DNA of 64,000 nt from Zasmidium citrigriseum. Lineage: Eukaryota > Ascomycota > Dothideomycetes > Mycosphaerellales > Mycosphaerellaceae. Shown here one piece after another: positions 23,295 to 34,637 of the stretch (position 1 is its first letter; each line of letters begins with the position of its first letter). The translations under genes and the position numbers were made by a program. Where the stretch lies: the NCBI GenBank assembly GCA_002786025.1, contig NHNW01000024.1:248001-312000 (forward strand), given 5' to 3'. Below the pieces are notes generated by a model. The model searched no databases, was not told where the DNA came from, and saw only the letters and a list, made by a program, of their open reading frames with translations.

Positions 23295-26200
23295 AGCTAA
23301 GTTATCCTTTCCTACCTCTACCTCTAGCTCTTTCTTAAAAAACGCCTAAGTCTAAACTCTATAAACTCCGTCTATTTATATAGATATCTATTACTATTAA
23401 ATACCTTACCTTACCTCGCTAGCGCTAACGTTATATTACGCTACTACCTACGCGTAGGTTAAAGCCTTATTACTTACGCTCTTCCTTCTTCTTCCTTTTA
23501 TCTACCTTCGTACCTCTATAATCTACTACTATAAGTACGTAATAGCGCTTCGTATATAAGTTAGCGTAGTAGTAGTAACTAGTAGGCTTACGAAGAGATC
23601 CGTCTAGCTCTTAACGATATTAAACTAAGTACCGTCCTACCTATCGACGTTAAACTAAGCGGTTAAGCTTATAATAAAACTAAGCGGTAGGCTAGCTACT
23701 ATCTACTATATTAAATAACCGAGTACCCTTAGTGGCCTATCTCGTCCTCTACGACGTTAAACTAGGTACTTAGAGCTATTACTATCTATCCGGAATCGAT
23801 AAGATTCTACTTAGTTAGTACCGTACCTTATCTATCTAGTTATTTAGTCTTCTACCTACCTAGGTCTACCTCTTTAGTTTTACGGCTACTATCGGGGTGC
23901 TTAGCGAGGCACCTCTCTTACCTACGTAGTCGCTCTAAGTAGGCCTAGTATAAGGGTCGACTAGTTACTTAGCTAGCCTTCTAAGAGGCGTAGGGTTTAA
24001 GGGCTCGGCTTAAAGCGTCCTTTAGGGAGGTTCTTATCGACGATACGGTTACTACGATATATAACTAGCTACGGTTACGGCGATATATGTCCTAGTACTA
24101 ATATTACTATAAGAGTTATACGCGATCCGCCTAGTACGCTTCGGTAAGGCGTTAAACTATTCGTACTATTATTACGAGAGGTATACTTTACTAAACGGTC
24201 TCCTCGGCTATAAAAGAGGCGCCTAGATACTATACGTTATCTAGTACCGTTAGTTATAAGAGTATACTTAGGTCCTAAGACTTAGACTCCGGTTAAAGTC
24301 TAAAGACGTTTACGCTTAACGACGATTAGCGCCGTATACTCTATTAGCCCTTTTATACTATAGCTCGAAGGTCCTCCTATTAGGTATTAGATTACTTACG
24401 GAATTAATACTTCCTAGGCGGCGGCGGCTAGTACTTTACTTACTTATAAGAATATTATTAACGTCGTCGTTTACGTTATACTAATAATCTACTCTACTTT
24501 AGTATTATAGAGAAGAGGGTCTTATACTAAACCTTAGATCCCTATATCCTTATAGTCTATATAATTAGGGCTTCGTTCCGCCTATCTCTACTACGGTAGT
24601 AGATAGTAGTACTATATATATTTCCTTAGGCCTTACCTAGGGCGATAAGTATAGAGAAAGACTCTATAGTAGTAGAGGTAAGTAGTTCTTTCTCGTAATA
24701 TATACTACGCCTTATAGCTAAATAAGCCTCCTCTTCTAGCGTAGAACTAATCTTCTTACGTAAACCTCCTCTTCTATAGATAGGGTAGTCTCGTTAGTAA
24801 TAGAGGGATTCGGCGATAATAGAGAACTTCGGCGATAATAGAGGGACTCGGTAGTAATAGAGGGATTTAGCGGTAATAGAGGGATTCGGCGGTAATAGTA
24901 ATAGAACGACTCGATAGTAGTAGGCTTTAAGTACTTAGCGGCGGAGGGCGGTAATTTATTCGCGAAGTATACGTATCGCTATACGCGAGAATACTACTAC
25001 TCTAATCGAGAGGTATTATTATTATTAATATTTAAGGAAAATACGAAGCTAAAAGCTAGTTAGCTCGGCTTTAGCGGGCGCTAGTAGATTACTAAATTTT
25101 CGATTAATTCGCGAAGTATATTATATAGCTAGCCTATTAATAACTATATATCGTTAAAACGCTATATTCTAATAAAATCTAAATTAATCCGATAGATTTA
25201 TATAGTTGTCTAAGAAAGAAAGAATTATTAAAGATCCTTCTAAAAAGAGGAGTCGAAAACTATATACCTAGGGGTAGGCCCGTTATACGTAATAATACCG
25301 TCTATCTAGTCCGCTCCGCCGTCTATAGCGGCGGTAGTATCGTAGAAGGTAGTACTAGTAGTAGTCGAGTAAGGAATATACGATATTCGCTAATCGAAGG
25401 AAGAAGAGTCTAGCGGCTATAAGAAGTCTAATATAGGCTAGAAGGTAGCCTATACGCTAGAGCTAGAAGCCGTTATAGTAGGTATAGTAGTAGGTAAGCT
25501 AAATAGGCCGAATTTCGGTAGCTAGACGGCTAGAGTCGTCGATATATCTATAGTCGAAGTACCGAACTTAATAGGCGTCTCTAGCTTCTAGGTATTATCT
25601 CTAGGGCCTTACGCCTTCTCGACCTCCTTAGTAGTAACCGGCTTTAAGGTAGACGTAAAGTCTAAGAACTTAAAGCTATTACCCGACTTACTAGCTTCTA
25701 TAATCTTTAAACGCTTAGCCTCCTACTCTTCCTAAGATCTCTTCTCCTACTCTTCTAGAGTCTTTTCGTCGCTATCGTAGTTGTCGGCTTTACGCTTCTT
25801 ACGAGCCTATAGAGCCCGAGCCCGTACCTATACCCGCCTAGCCGTTATAGCCTAAGAGGTCCTACTACTCCTACTACTCCGCTCCGCTAGCGCTACTATC
25901 CCTAGAAAGGCTAGGGGGTCCTTACTCTAAGTAAGGAATATACGATAGACGCTAGTTAAAGGAAGAGGATTAAAGTAGTAGAAGAGTAGTAGATATAGGC
26001 TAGCTACTAGTCTATACGTCGTCTACGTTACTAAGAAGCGCTCGTAGTAGTAGTAAACGCTAATTATATACGGTAGCTAGAGTATAGCTAGAGTATAGTA
26101 CTAGGGCTAATATTTAGTATCTATAAGTAATTACTAGGGTAGGGTAGGATAGGCTAGATTAATTTTAGTAGCTATCTTACTAGAAACTATCTATTAAGTC

Positions 26201-27506
26201 CCGTTTAGTCCTATTACTAGCGTTAAGAGGTTATCTATTATCCCCCTAAGGCGTTATCTAATATTAAAAGATAGCGGCTCGAAGTTTATTATATTCTTAT
26301 TAGTCTACTAGTACTAGTAGTAACTAGTTCTTAGGTATAGTTATTATAAGAAGAAGGAAGTTATTAAGGCTAAGAACTAGAAGATATAGCCGTAAGGTAG
26401 CCCGTACCTATACCTAGGTAGCTTAGGTAGCCTAGGTAGCCTAGAGGGTTATACTCCGCTCTACCCTATAGTCTAGTAGGCGTAATAGTACCGCTATAGT
26501 ATAGCGAGCTAGCGGCGGTAGCGGCGGCGCTAGGCCTAGAGAAGCCTCCTCCCTCTACGTAAGGAATATACGATAGACGCTAGCTAAAGGAAGAGGATTA
26601 GAGTAGTAGAGAAGTAGTAGATATAGGCTAAGAGTAGCCTATACCTATACCTATACCTATACCTAGATAGCCTAAGGGGTATATAGGGTTATACTTCTCT
26701 ACTCCGCCCTACTATCGTTCCGCTCCGCTAGCTAGGGGGTCCTAGTCGCGAGAATACTTAGGTTTAGCCCTATTAGAGGAAGGGTAGTAGAGCGATAGAA
26801 AGCTAAAAAATATACTCTCGTAGGTAGCCTATACGTCTAGTAAGGAGCTCGTATATAATCTATTAAGTTAGCCTATAACTATTCGTACCCTATTAGTAGT
26901 AATCGACGATTTAAGAGCGTTCGAGAGTATTAGCGAGGTTTCTAGTAGTAGCTAATAAGAGGCTTAGAAATTACTAGTAGTTTCGTAATAGATATACTTA
27001 ATAAGAATACTAGTATTATATAAGATAGGCTAATCGTTAGTAGACGATTCGTTAGCTTAGCGATCCTTTTCCTTCTTAATAGTATTATTACGCTTCTTAT
27101 CGTTAGACTACTTCCTCTTAACGAGGTTATAGAAGTTTCGGCGGTCTACGTAGCGTTTAATAAAGTTCTTAAAGTATTCCTTCTACTTCTTAGTTAGTAA
27201 GGAAGGGCGCTTAGAAGGGTTAACGATAGGATAGTCCTCGAGCTTAGAGTAGGCTTTAGAGTCTAGTTTTAAGGTAATATACTTATACTCCTCTAGAGGT
27301 AGTATTCGTAGTAGCTAGCTACTACTATTACTACCTAAGTAAGTATTTCCGTTACTCTACGAGTTACCGTTAGTAGTCGGTTCGGACTCGCTATTAAGGA
27401 TTACGTAAGCTTATCGCCGTAGTAGTATAGGGCGCTTACGTATAGATCGTTAAAAGAGGTTAATAAGTTAGTAGTAGGGATAGTATAGAGAAGTAATAGG
27501 GTAGTA

Positions 27507-27545
27507 ATTCTTTCTCTATATAGCGCTTATACTAAGAGAAAGAAT
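27507..27545. repeat. 39 bp palindrome unit 5 (left member of a pair)
   Basis: Perfect 11 bp arms ATTCTTTCTCT and AGAGAAAGAAT around a 17 base centre. It is the best-preserved member and defines the arms of the family. Confidence 0.75.
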
Positions 27546-27636
27546 AATAGTCCCTAAACCTCGTTATATTATCCCGAAACCGTCTTACTACCTAAGTTAG
27601 CTACCGAGTTAGCTACCGAAGCGGCTAAGGTATTAA

Positions 27637-27675
27637 ATTCTTTCCCTTAGTATCGGCGCTACTTAGAGAAAGAAC
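27637..27675. repeat. 39 bp palindrome unit 6 (right member of a pair)
   Basis: Begins ATTCTTTCCCT, ends AGAGAAAGAAC; start-to-start distance to the previous unit is 130 bp. Confidence 0.7.
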
Positions 27676-28800
27676 TTAATATCTCGCCCTTTTCGGAGGT
27701 TAACTTAAGCCGTATAGATCTTCTTCTTCTTCCTTCTCCCTCCTTCGACCTACCGCCTACTAGATATTATACCTACTAAGCGTATAATACCTACTCTATA
27801 TTATTCTCGTACGCCTTAAGAGTAATTCTAGCTAAGAACCTATAGGTGTCTCTCTCTACTACCTATTTCTAGCTCTATACCTTAGTAGGTATATAATACT
27901 ACTACTACCGCCTAATACTAACGTCTAGTAAATCGATAACCTCTATATATAGAAGCCTACGCTACTTACGCTACGCCCTCTCTTCTATTCTTTCCTTATC
28001 TATACCTAACTCTTCTACCTTCTCTTTCCTACCTAACCGACCTTATTCTTCTTTAACGCCTAGTATAGCCCTTAATATAACCTACTATAGTATAGGTCGC
28101 TACCCGCCTACTACTTTATACCTTAGCTAGTATATATTACTACTATCGCCGCCTACCTATTAACGTCTAGTATATCGTCGATCCCTACTATATAGTTAAC
28201 TCTTAATAAGTACTTCCTAGCGAAGTCGGGAGTCGTACGTCCGTCGAAAGATATCTCGTATATAGGTCTACTATCGTAATAACTAAAGTCGACGACTAGT
28301 AGCTAAAGCTACTCGATCGCTACTAGTATAGCGTAGGGCGTTCTTAGCGCGGACAGGCTAGTAGTAATATAGGCACGGGCTAGTACTAATATATATATAG
28401 GCTAGCGGTAAGATAGGCTACGAATTCGTTCGATAGGAAGCCGCTAGGAAGAAGTCCTATCTAATAGCGTAGCTATTAGTAGTAGATTATATCTAACGAG
28501 GCGATTTACGCTTAAACATAACGATTTAATTAACCTTAGTAAAGTAGCTTAATTAAATACCTATTAAACAGCCGAGATTTTTACGCGGTAACTACGATAC
28601 TACCTATTACTAGTAAAAGGAACGACCTATATTATTAAATTTACCGCTAACGCTATTAAGCCCGTCGATACTACTACCTTAGGAACTAGCTCTAACGTCT
28701 CTATATATAGAAGCTTATTATTAGACGTCTAAGGCGCTTAACCCTTCGAACCTCTCGAGCTTTATATAAAATACTAGCTACGAACGATACTATACGAAGC

Positions 28801-29052
28801 GACTACGTTATATATAACTTACCGCCGCCTACTAAGATTAATATTATATTCCGTAGTTAGCTTAGACTAGAGTTAATTTTTAGAATAAGCCTAAAGACTC
28901 GACTAAACTAAGCGATAAATATCTTCGCTACCTAGATACGTCGCTCTCGTAGTAGTCTTAAATTTATATTTAATAGCGTACGCGTACTAGACGAGGTAAC
29001 TCCCGAAGATATAAAGTTAGAAGATATAGACGTAATCGAGGTAGGTTTCTAA
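28801..29052 (+). pseudogene. RIP-killed SUMO-like ubiquitin-fold protein
   Basis: An 84-codon plus frame ends at the TAA at 29050. After a short PPPTK lead it reads as a beta-grasp domain: an INIIFRS first strand, then the diagnostic SUMO-type run SRSSLKFIF (SRSSLRFLF in real SUMO), followed by VRVLDEVTPEDIKLED and DVIEVGF. The spacing of these blocks matches SUMO closely. In-frame TAG/TAA codons are at positions expected for Gln. It ends right after the last strand, with no C-terminal Gly-Gly, so even before RIP it would not have been a standard conjugated modifier unless its tail was lost or lies in another exon. A coding-like stretch upstream (28500-28800) in another phase may be an earlier exon or a fused N-terminal part. 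Confidence 0.7.
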
Positions 29053-29303
29053 TTAACTCGTTAGACAAACGTCTAACGTATATCGTAATAGGTAGGTCTA
29101 TAAAGAGTAGTTTAGAGGTTAAAGAGCTATTTAGCTAGTAAAGAGTAGTTTTATAGTCGAAGAGTAAGTTAATAGTTAAAGAGTAGTTCGGTAGTAAAAG
29201 AGTAGAAGAGTAGAATATAGAAACCTTAGAAAGGAGTAGATAGGTCTATAAGGTAGTTAGAGTTACGGGTTATAGCTAAAGCCCTTAAGGACGAGGTAGA
29301 CTC

Positions 29304-29361
29304 CCTCCTCGAAATTATATCTATAGTAGTATTTACTACTATAGATATAATTTCGAGGAGG
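29304..29361. repeat. Perfect 58 bp palindrome
   Basis: The arms 29304-29331 and 29334-29361 are exact reverse complements (28 bp each), separated by only TT. It begins CCTCCTCGAAATTATATCTA and ends with GAGGAGG. No terminator-type T tract follows. It would fold as a hairpin or extrude as a cruciform. Confidence 0.85.
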
Positions 29362-31477
29362 AAAGGGCCTTCTCCTTAATACGGGATTAATAGTAAAGCC
29401 TAAGTCTAAAGAGGATATAAATCTAAAGTAAAAAGGTAGTAGACCTATATATAGAGTAGTAGCGGCGTCTCTTATACGAGCGGAGTAGAGGTAGTATTAG
29501 TATAGTAGCGACGCTAGAGAAGCGTACGCGCTTATTAGTTAAGAAGATCCTAGAGAAGCTTCTAATTAGTATAGTAGTCTCGGTCCGCTTCCGCTTAACC
29601 TTACCTTATTAGTTAGTAAATAAATATTAGCTTTATAGCGAGCCTTCGCTAAACGTCTCGCTATATTTAATACTCTAGTAAACGTAATAGCTAATACTCT
29701 AGTTAACGTACTACTTTACGCGCTAGCTAACGTACGACCTACGATAGCCGAAGCGATAGACTAGCTATATACTACTAAAGCGATACTTCCTATACTATAT
29801 AAGGTAATATATAGGCGTATAAGATATAAAAGAGGGAGGTATAAAGGAAGAGGATATACGAAAGTAAAGAAGCGAACTTTAAAAAGTAAAGAGTAAAACC
29901 TTCCCTAATACCGAAGTAATAGGGAGGAAAACCTAGTAAAGGATTTATTAGTTAATAACGGAGCCTATTACGCGTATTAAAGAAGAGCGAGCGGATCGAT
30001 TAGATTTAATAAAGGTATATAGACTTAGAGTACGTACTACTATATCGGGCTCCTTAGAGAGGGCTTAAGCCTTAGTATATATAGTCTAATAACGTAGTAA
30101 GGTACGGAGCCGATCCTAAGTACGTATTACCTTTTGTCGGTTTCAACTACTCTATAGTAGGCGGGGCGTCTAATAAGGACGCTAATCCTATATTAGTTTT
30201 AATTATTATACGATAAACGGGGCGTCTAATAAGGACGCTAATCCTAAAGGTAGTAAATTTAGTATATTAAGTTCGGTTTAAAGGAAACACCTCCCGAAGG
30301 AAGTATCTAGGGTATAACGTTAAGACTAGACGCTACTAAACTAAGTTTCTTTCGCGGGTAGTCGTCGTAGTAAGGACGGATCTACTAAGTTAGTTTTATA
30401 CTCGAGTACTCGTCTTAATAGACGGGTATACTCTTCCTACTACGTAATTACCTACCCTAATAGTTTATATATATATACCTTAGGATTCGAATAAGGGACT
30501 TCTATCTAGTACCCGTAGTACTACTACGCTAAAGCGTAATAAAGGATAGTATATAAAGTTTCAATTTAAATATATAGCTTTTATAGTAATATAACGTAAT
30601 ATAGGTAAACTTTAATATATAACTACCTAAAATATAGAGCTAGCTCGGGGATTCTATAGTATTGTCTAATACGACGAATAGGTCTCGTACTTCTATATAA
30701 TAATATTAGAAATAGTTATACTCGACCCCTCTAGTAGTTCTTAAATCTAAAGTACTACGTTACTAGTAATTGCTATCGTAATACCGCGGGTTAGATTACT
30801 ATATATATTAATAGCGTCGGCACGTAGTTTCTATAAGTGTTAGTTCGCGAATAGAAGTTATTAAGGAGGAAAAAGAGTATACCTTTAAAGCTACGTACTA
30901 AGCTAGCCCCTTACTAGCGCTACGTTTAGCTAGTATTCTATTAAATAGTTAAACTACTACTACTATAACTCTAATACGCTTACTCTTACTATACCCTTAA
31001 CTAGCTCGAACATATCTAATACGACTATACTAATATATCTACCCTTAACCTTACCGCCCGTAAGTAAGAGCTCCGACGACGAGACTCTAGCTAAGAGGGG
31101 TAAGAAGAAGGTATCCGTAAAGGCTAGTAACGAAAGTAATATCTCTAAAGGCTCGAAAGTTATATCTCTAACACGACTATACTAATATATCTACCCTTAA
31201 CCTTACTACCCGTAAGTAAGAGCTCCGACGACGAGACTCTAGCTAAGAGAGGTACGAAGAGGGTATCCGTAAAGGCTAGTAATAAAAGTAATATCTTTAA
31301 AGGCTCGGAAGTAATATCTCTAAAGGCTCGGAAGTAATATCTCTAATAGCCTAGAAGTAATATCTATAAAGGTCCTTCTAGATATACCGCGGTAAGTATT
31401 TATAACCGCTCTTCGCTATTAGTTAGAGTTATAAGGCTATTACTATTATTACGTAATAGTACGTATATATCCGATAT
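29362..31477. other. RIP-degraded DNA with internal duplication
   Basis: A roughly 100 bp segment with TACCCTTAACCTTAC and AGAGCTCCGACGACGAGACT occurs twice, near 31040 and 31190, followed by repeated AAAGGCTCGGAAGTAATATC-type units (31270-31370). No protein frame was recognised. Confidence 0.45.
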
Positions 31478-31716
31478 CTTCCTCTTACGATAGCCGGATC
31501 TATTATTTAAGCTATTAGTAGTACTATTAGTATCTACTATTACGTAATATAACATATAATTCTAAAAGCTTCCTCTTACGATAGCCGGATCTATTATTTA
31601 AGCTATTAGTAGTACTATTAGTATCTACTATTACGTAATATAATATATAATTCTAAAAGCTTCCTCTTACGATAGCTAGATCCGTTATTTAAGCTATTAG
31701 TAATACTATTAGTATC
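31478..31716. repeat. 91 bp tandem repeat (2.6 copies)
   Basis: Units start with CTTCCTCTTACGATAGC at 31478, 31569 and 31660, an exact 91 bp period; the first two differ by very few bases. The third breaks off near 31716. Confidence 0.8.
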
Positions 31717-33040
31717 CTTATTAGATACCTAGGTCTCGAGGTATTATTAGATATAATAAAGATAGTCGTTAAGCTTAGGAAGCGAGTACTAGGAGAGGAT
31801 AGCGCGTAGCGGTTAAGGGAAGGCCGGTCTAGAGCGCTAATATACTAGAAACTCCTCGCTCTAGCCTTCTTAGTAATAAAGGGGGTAAGATAGGGTAGTC
31901 GGATACTTACCTTATTACATTTTCGATAGTATAAGACCTCTATAATATCCGAAGGTCTTATAGTATACGAAGCTCTCGGATTCGGCGCTAAAGACGCGTT
32001 TTTAGTAGTATCGTTAGCAAACTAGTTCTATAGAGTCTTAGTATAGCGCTAGTACCGTTACCGTCCGTATACTCTAGACCTATAAGAGTAGCGACCGTAT
32101 TCTAGTTTAGAGTTAGGGCTAAGGCGCCTAAAGGTAGATAATAATTATAAGGAGCTTCTCCTCTAACTCGTCGTCTAGCGGTATAGCGACTTAGTTCTAG
32201 CTTAGAGTTAGTATATATAGGCACAAAATATAAAGGATAGCTATAAGGCCTAGTTAAGGATATAGTAGTACTCGCGCTATAGTTCGAGATAGGTTTCGTA
32301 GATACTATCGACGAGAAGCTCCTCTACCTACTAGCCTACGAGAAGTAGTAGTATCGTCTATTCTATACGTATATCTAAGTTTTTATTAATAATATAAGAC
32401 TAATTAAATTAATTCGTATCCTCCTTAGATAGACGGTCGTACTTCCTCTTTAGCTCCGAGTCTATTATATTTCCTCTTCGGCTCCGAGTCTACTATAGTA
32501 GTTAGTAGTAGAGATATCTCGGATAGACGGTTATATTTCCTCTTTAGCTCTAAGTCTATTATAGTAGTTAGTAGCGGAGATATATATAAGTAGAAGGTTA
32601 TAATACGAAATAAGAAAGATAGGTAGCGATAGGTCTATACGTAAAGAGAGAAGGTAGGTTAGATTTCGTTATATACGTATTTCTCGGCTATAGAAGCCGT
32701 TACTATATATACCTATACCTAGGTAGGTAAGGTAGTATATTAAGTACCTATATATAATAAGACGAGTATGTCCTTAATATTTATAAATATTAAAAACTAT
32801 TAGGTAAGACGCGGCTAGTAGACGGATCTACTACGAGCCTATTAGGCCGTAAGCTCGGACGCTAGTAGATATCTAGCTTAGTATATTTTCTATCTAAAGA
32901 GCTTATAACTACGAATACTACTATTCTTACTCGGTTCTTTTCTAGTACTAAGCTAATCGACGATAGTAATACTATACTACTATAAAGCGATAGTAGTAGT
33001 AATAATAGTAGGGAGATTTAAAAGATAGGGTCCTCTAGTA
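31717..33040. other. RIP-degraded DNA, nothing recognised
   Basis: A plus frame around 31960-32210 is open apart from RIP-type stops but has no family signature. Two near-identical copies of a segment with TTCCTCTTTAGCTC and GAGTCTATTATA lie at about 32445 and 32530. Confidence 0.4.
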
Positions 33041-33044
33041 GCTA

Positions 33045-33400
33045 ACGTCTAATCCACCTCTTAAGAAAGTACGTAATATAAGCGATAAAGACGACTCCGA
33101 GGATAAGAAGGCTATTAACTATACTCTAAACTAACGTAAGTCTACTACCCGCTATAGTAAGTCTTCCCGCTAGACGTACGCTAAGTTAGAGACTAATAAG
33201 GAAGAAGACGACGATACTAGTAACTTTATTACTTTAGCTCGCTCCGCTTCTCGTTCCGTTAATAGATTGGACGGACCTAGCGGCTTTACTAGTACTAGTA
33301 GATATACGTCTCCTATTAGTAAGAATAATAGGGCTAGCTTAGATAATAATTCCTCTTAGTCTATAGGTAAGAGTACTAGTAAGACGGCTACGCTTTAGTA
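33045..33400 (+). pseudogene. Relic of a charged, Ser-rich protein
   Basis: A plus frame reading PPLKKVRNISDKDDSEDKK continues through Ser, Thr, Lys and Asp/Glu-rich text to a TAG at about 33400, with only RIP-type stops inside. The composition suits a disordered nuclear-type protein. Family not recognised. Confidence 0.35.
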
Positions 33401-33535
33401 GCGCTAGATTCTCTAAGGTTATCGTTAGGGCCTTTAAAGGATTAAGACTCTTTTTCGTCTTTACTAGAAGTCGCCTTCGGAGTAGGATCCTCTCGTAATA
33501 CCTCTACTTTAGTAGAAGTTACCTTCGAAGTTAGA

Positions 33536-33866
33536 CCTTCTCGTAATACCTCGCTATAGAACGGCTTAAAGCGATATAGTATATCTACTACCTATAGCGT
33601 ATATCTTCTTCTCGTAATACCTCGCTACGGAACGGCTTAAAGCGATACGAATTCTTACGGATAGTATATCTACTACCTATAGCGTATATCTTCTTCTTAT
33701 AATACCTCGCTACGGAATAGCTTAAAGCGATACGAATTCTTACGAATAGTATATCTACTACCTATAGCGTATATCTTCTTCGACGGATAGTATATCTACT
33801 ACCTATAGTATATATCTTCTTCGACGGATAGTATATCTACTACCTATAGCGTATATCTTTTTCGAC
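33536..33866. repeat. Degenerate tandem repeat with 53-100 bp units
   Basis: Repeated blocks contain CTCGTAATACCTCGCTA, CGGCTTAAAGCGATA and TATATCTACTACCTATAGCG; later units lose the first block. Copies differ by single transitions and deletions. Confidence 0.7.
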
Positions 33867-34489
33867 GTACGAAATAGAATATTCCTCTTAAAGGACGTTA
33901 ACTAGCTATAGAAGCTATAATTATCTTACCTATAGCTTCTTAGTCGCTAGCTACGAGGCGTTACTAGTAGGTTTCTAACTTTTAATATATAGATCTAGCG
34001 CGGCTAACTTCTAGGATAGCGTTAGGGAAGGCGCTTAACGATACTTTTCTACTTCGACTATTACTATATAGATAGATACGATACGATATAGATAGTATTA
34101 ATAAGGCCTACTAATCTATATAGTTCTAGAGGTATGCGATAAAGATAGCCTTATCTAAAAAAAAAAACAATAACTAAATATAGTAGTCTTATTATCTTAC
34201 TAAAAAGGAATTAACTAATAAATCGATAAGGCCCTAGGCGTATAAAATATAAAAAAGAAACGAAGCTATATAGTAGCTAGTTCCTACCGTCTACGTTATA
34301 CGCTCGCGCTTCTAGTAGCCTAGGCTAGAGCCTATATAGTATACTAGTACTAATATAGCTACGAGGGCGTAACGCCTACGATACTAGCGATTAGTAGAAG
34401 AACGGGCGTTTCTAACGTATTATAAAGGTAATAGCGTAGCCTAACGTTTTAAAAAGAAAAAGATAAGGCTAGAGGGACGTAAAAAGAAC

Positions 34490-34558
34490 GATAACCCTAG
34501 GAATCGAACCTAGTAGTATAGGATTTATAATACTAACTAGGCTACTAGACTAGCTACC
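34490..34558 (-). pseudogene. tRNA-like relic 1
   Basis: On the complement, GGTTCGATTCC is a perfect B box inside a 5 bp T stem (CTAGG/CCTAG), and TAGTCTAGTAG fits an A box after RIP (TGG to TAG). The ends pair as GGTAGC with GTTATC, including G-T pairs, and a 5 base variable loop fits. The anticodon arm is too damaged to assign an amino acid. The length is 69 nt. It could be a tRNA-derived SINE head instead. Confidence 0.45.
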
Positions 34559-34568
34559 TACGTATCGA

Positions 34569-34637
34569 GTTAACCCTAGGAATCGAACCTAGTAGGGATA
34601 ATATTATAATACTAGCTAAGCTACTAGACTAGTTAAT
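34569..34637 (-). pseudogene. tRNA-like relic 2
   Basis: Same architecture and same 69 nt length as the relic 10 bp away, with an intact B box, the same A-box-like TAGTCTAGTAG and end pairing TTAAC/GTTAA. Its anticodon region has diverged from copy 1. The two form a direct tandem pair. Confidence 0.45.

Larger units (their letters stand above)
22700..24910 (+). repeat. Dispersed repeat A, copy 1 (about 2.2 kb)
   Basis: Direct-orientation counterpart of about 50550-53285. Shared landmarks in the same order are: CTACGTCCTCGAGTAC (22704; 50554), two 39 bp palindromes (23128 and 23256; 51235 and 51359), AAATACCTTACCTTACCT (about 23399; about 51505), GCGGTAGGCTAGCTACTATC (about 23683; 51719), ATCGATAAGATTCTACTTAG, and a terminal 18-21 bp minisatellite containing TAATAGAGGGACT (24790-24905; 53190-53283). 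No protein frame was recognised. Confidence 0.75.
24911..28800. other. RIP-degraded DNA with a triplicated segment and two palindromes
   Basis: A direct repeat starting GTAAGGAATATACGATA occurs at 25369, 25930 and 26559, spaced 561 and 629 bp, with the following roughly 70 bp also conserved. The 39 bp palindrome pair lies at 27507 and 27637. Otherwise I recognise nothing. Confidence 0.5.
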
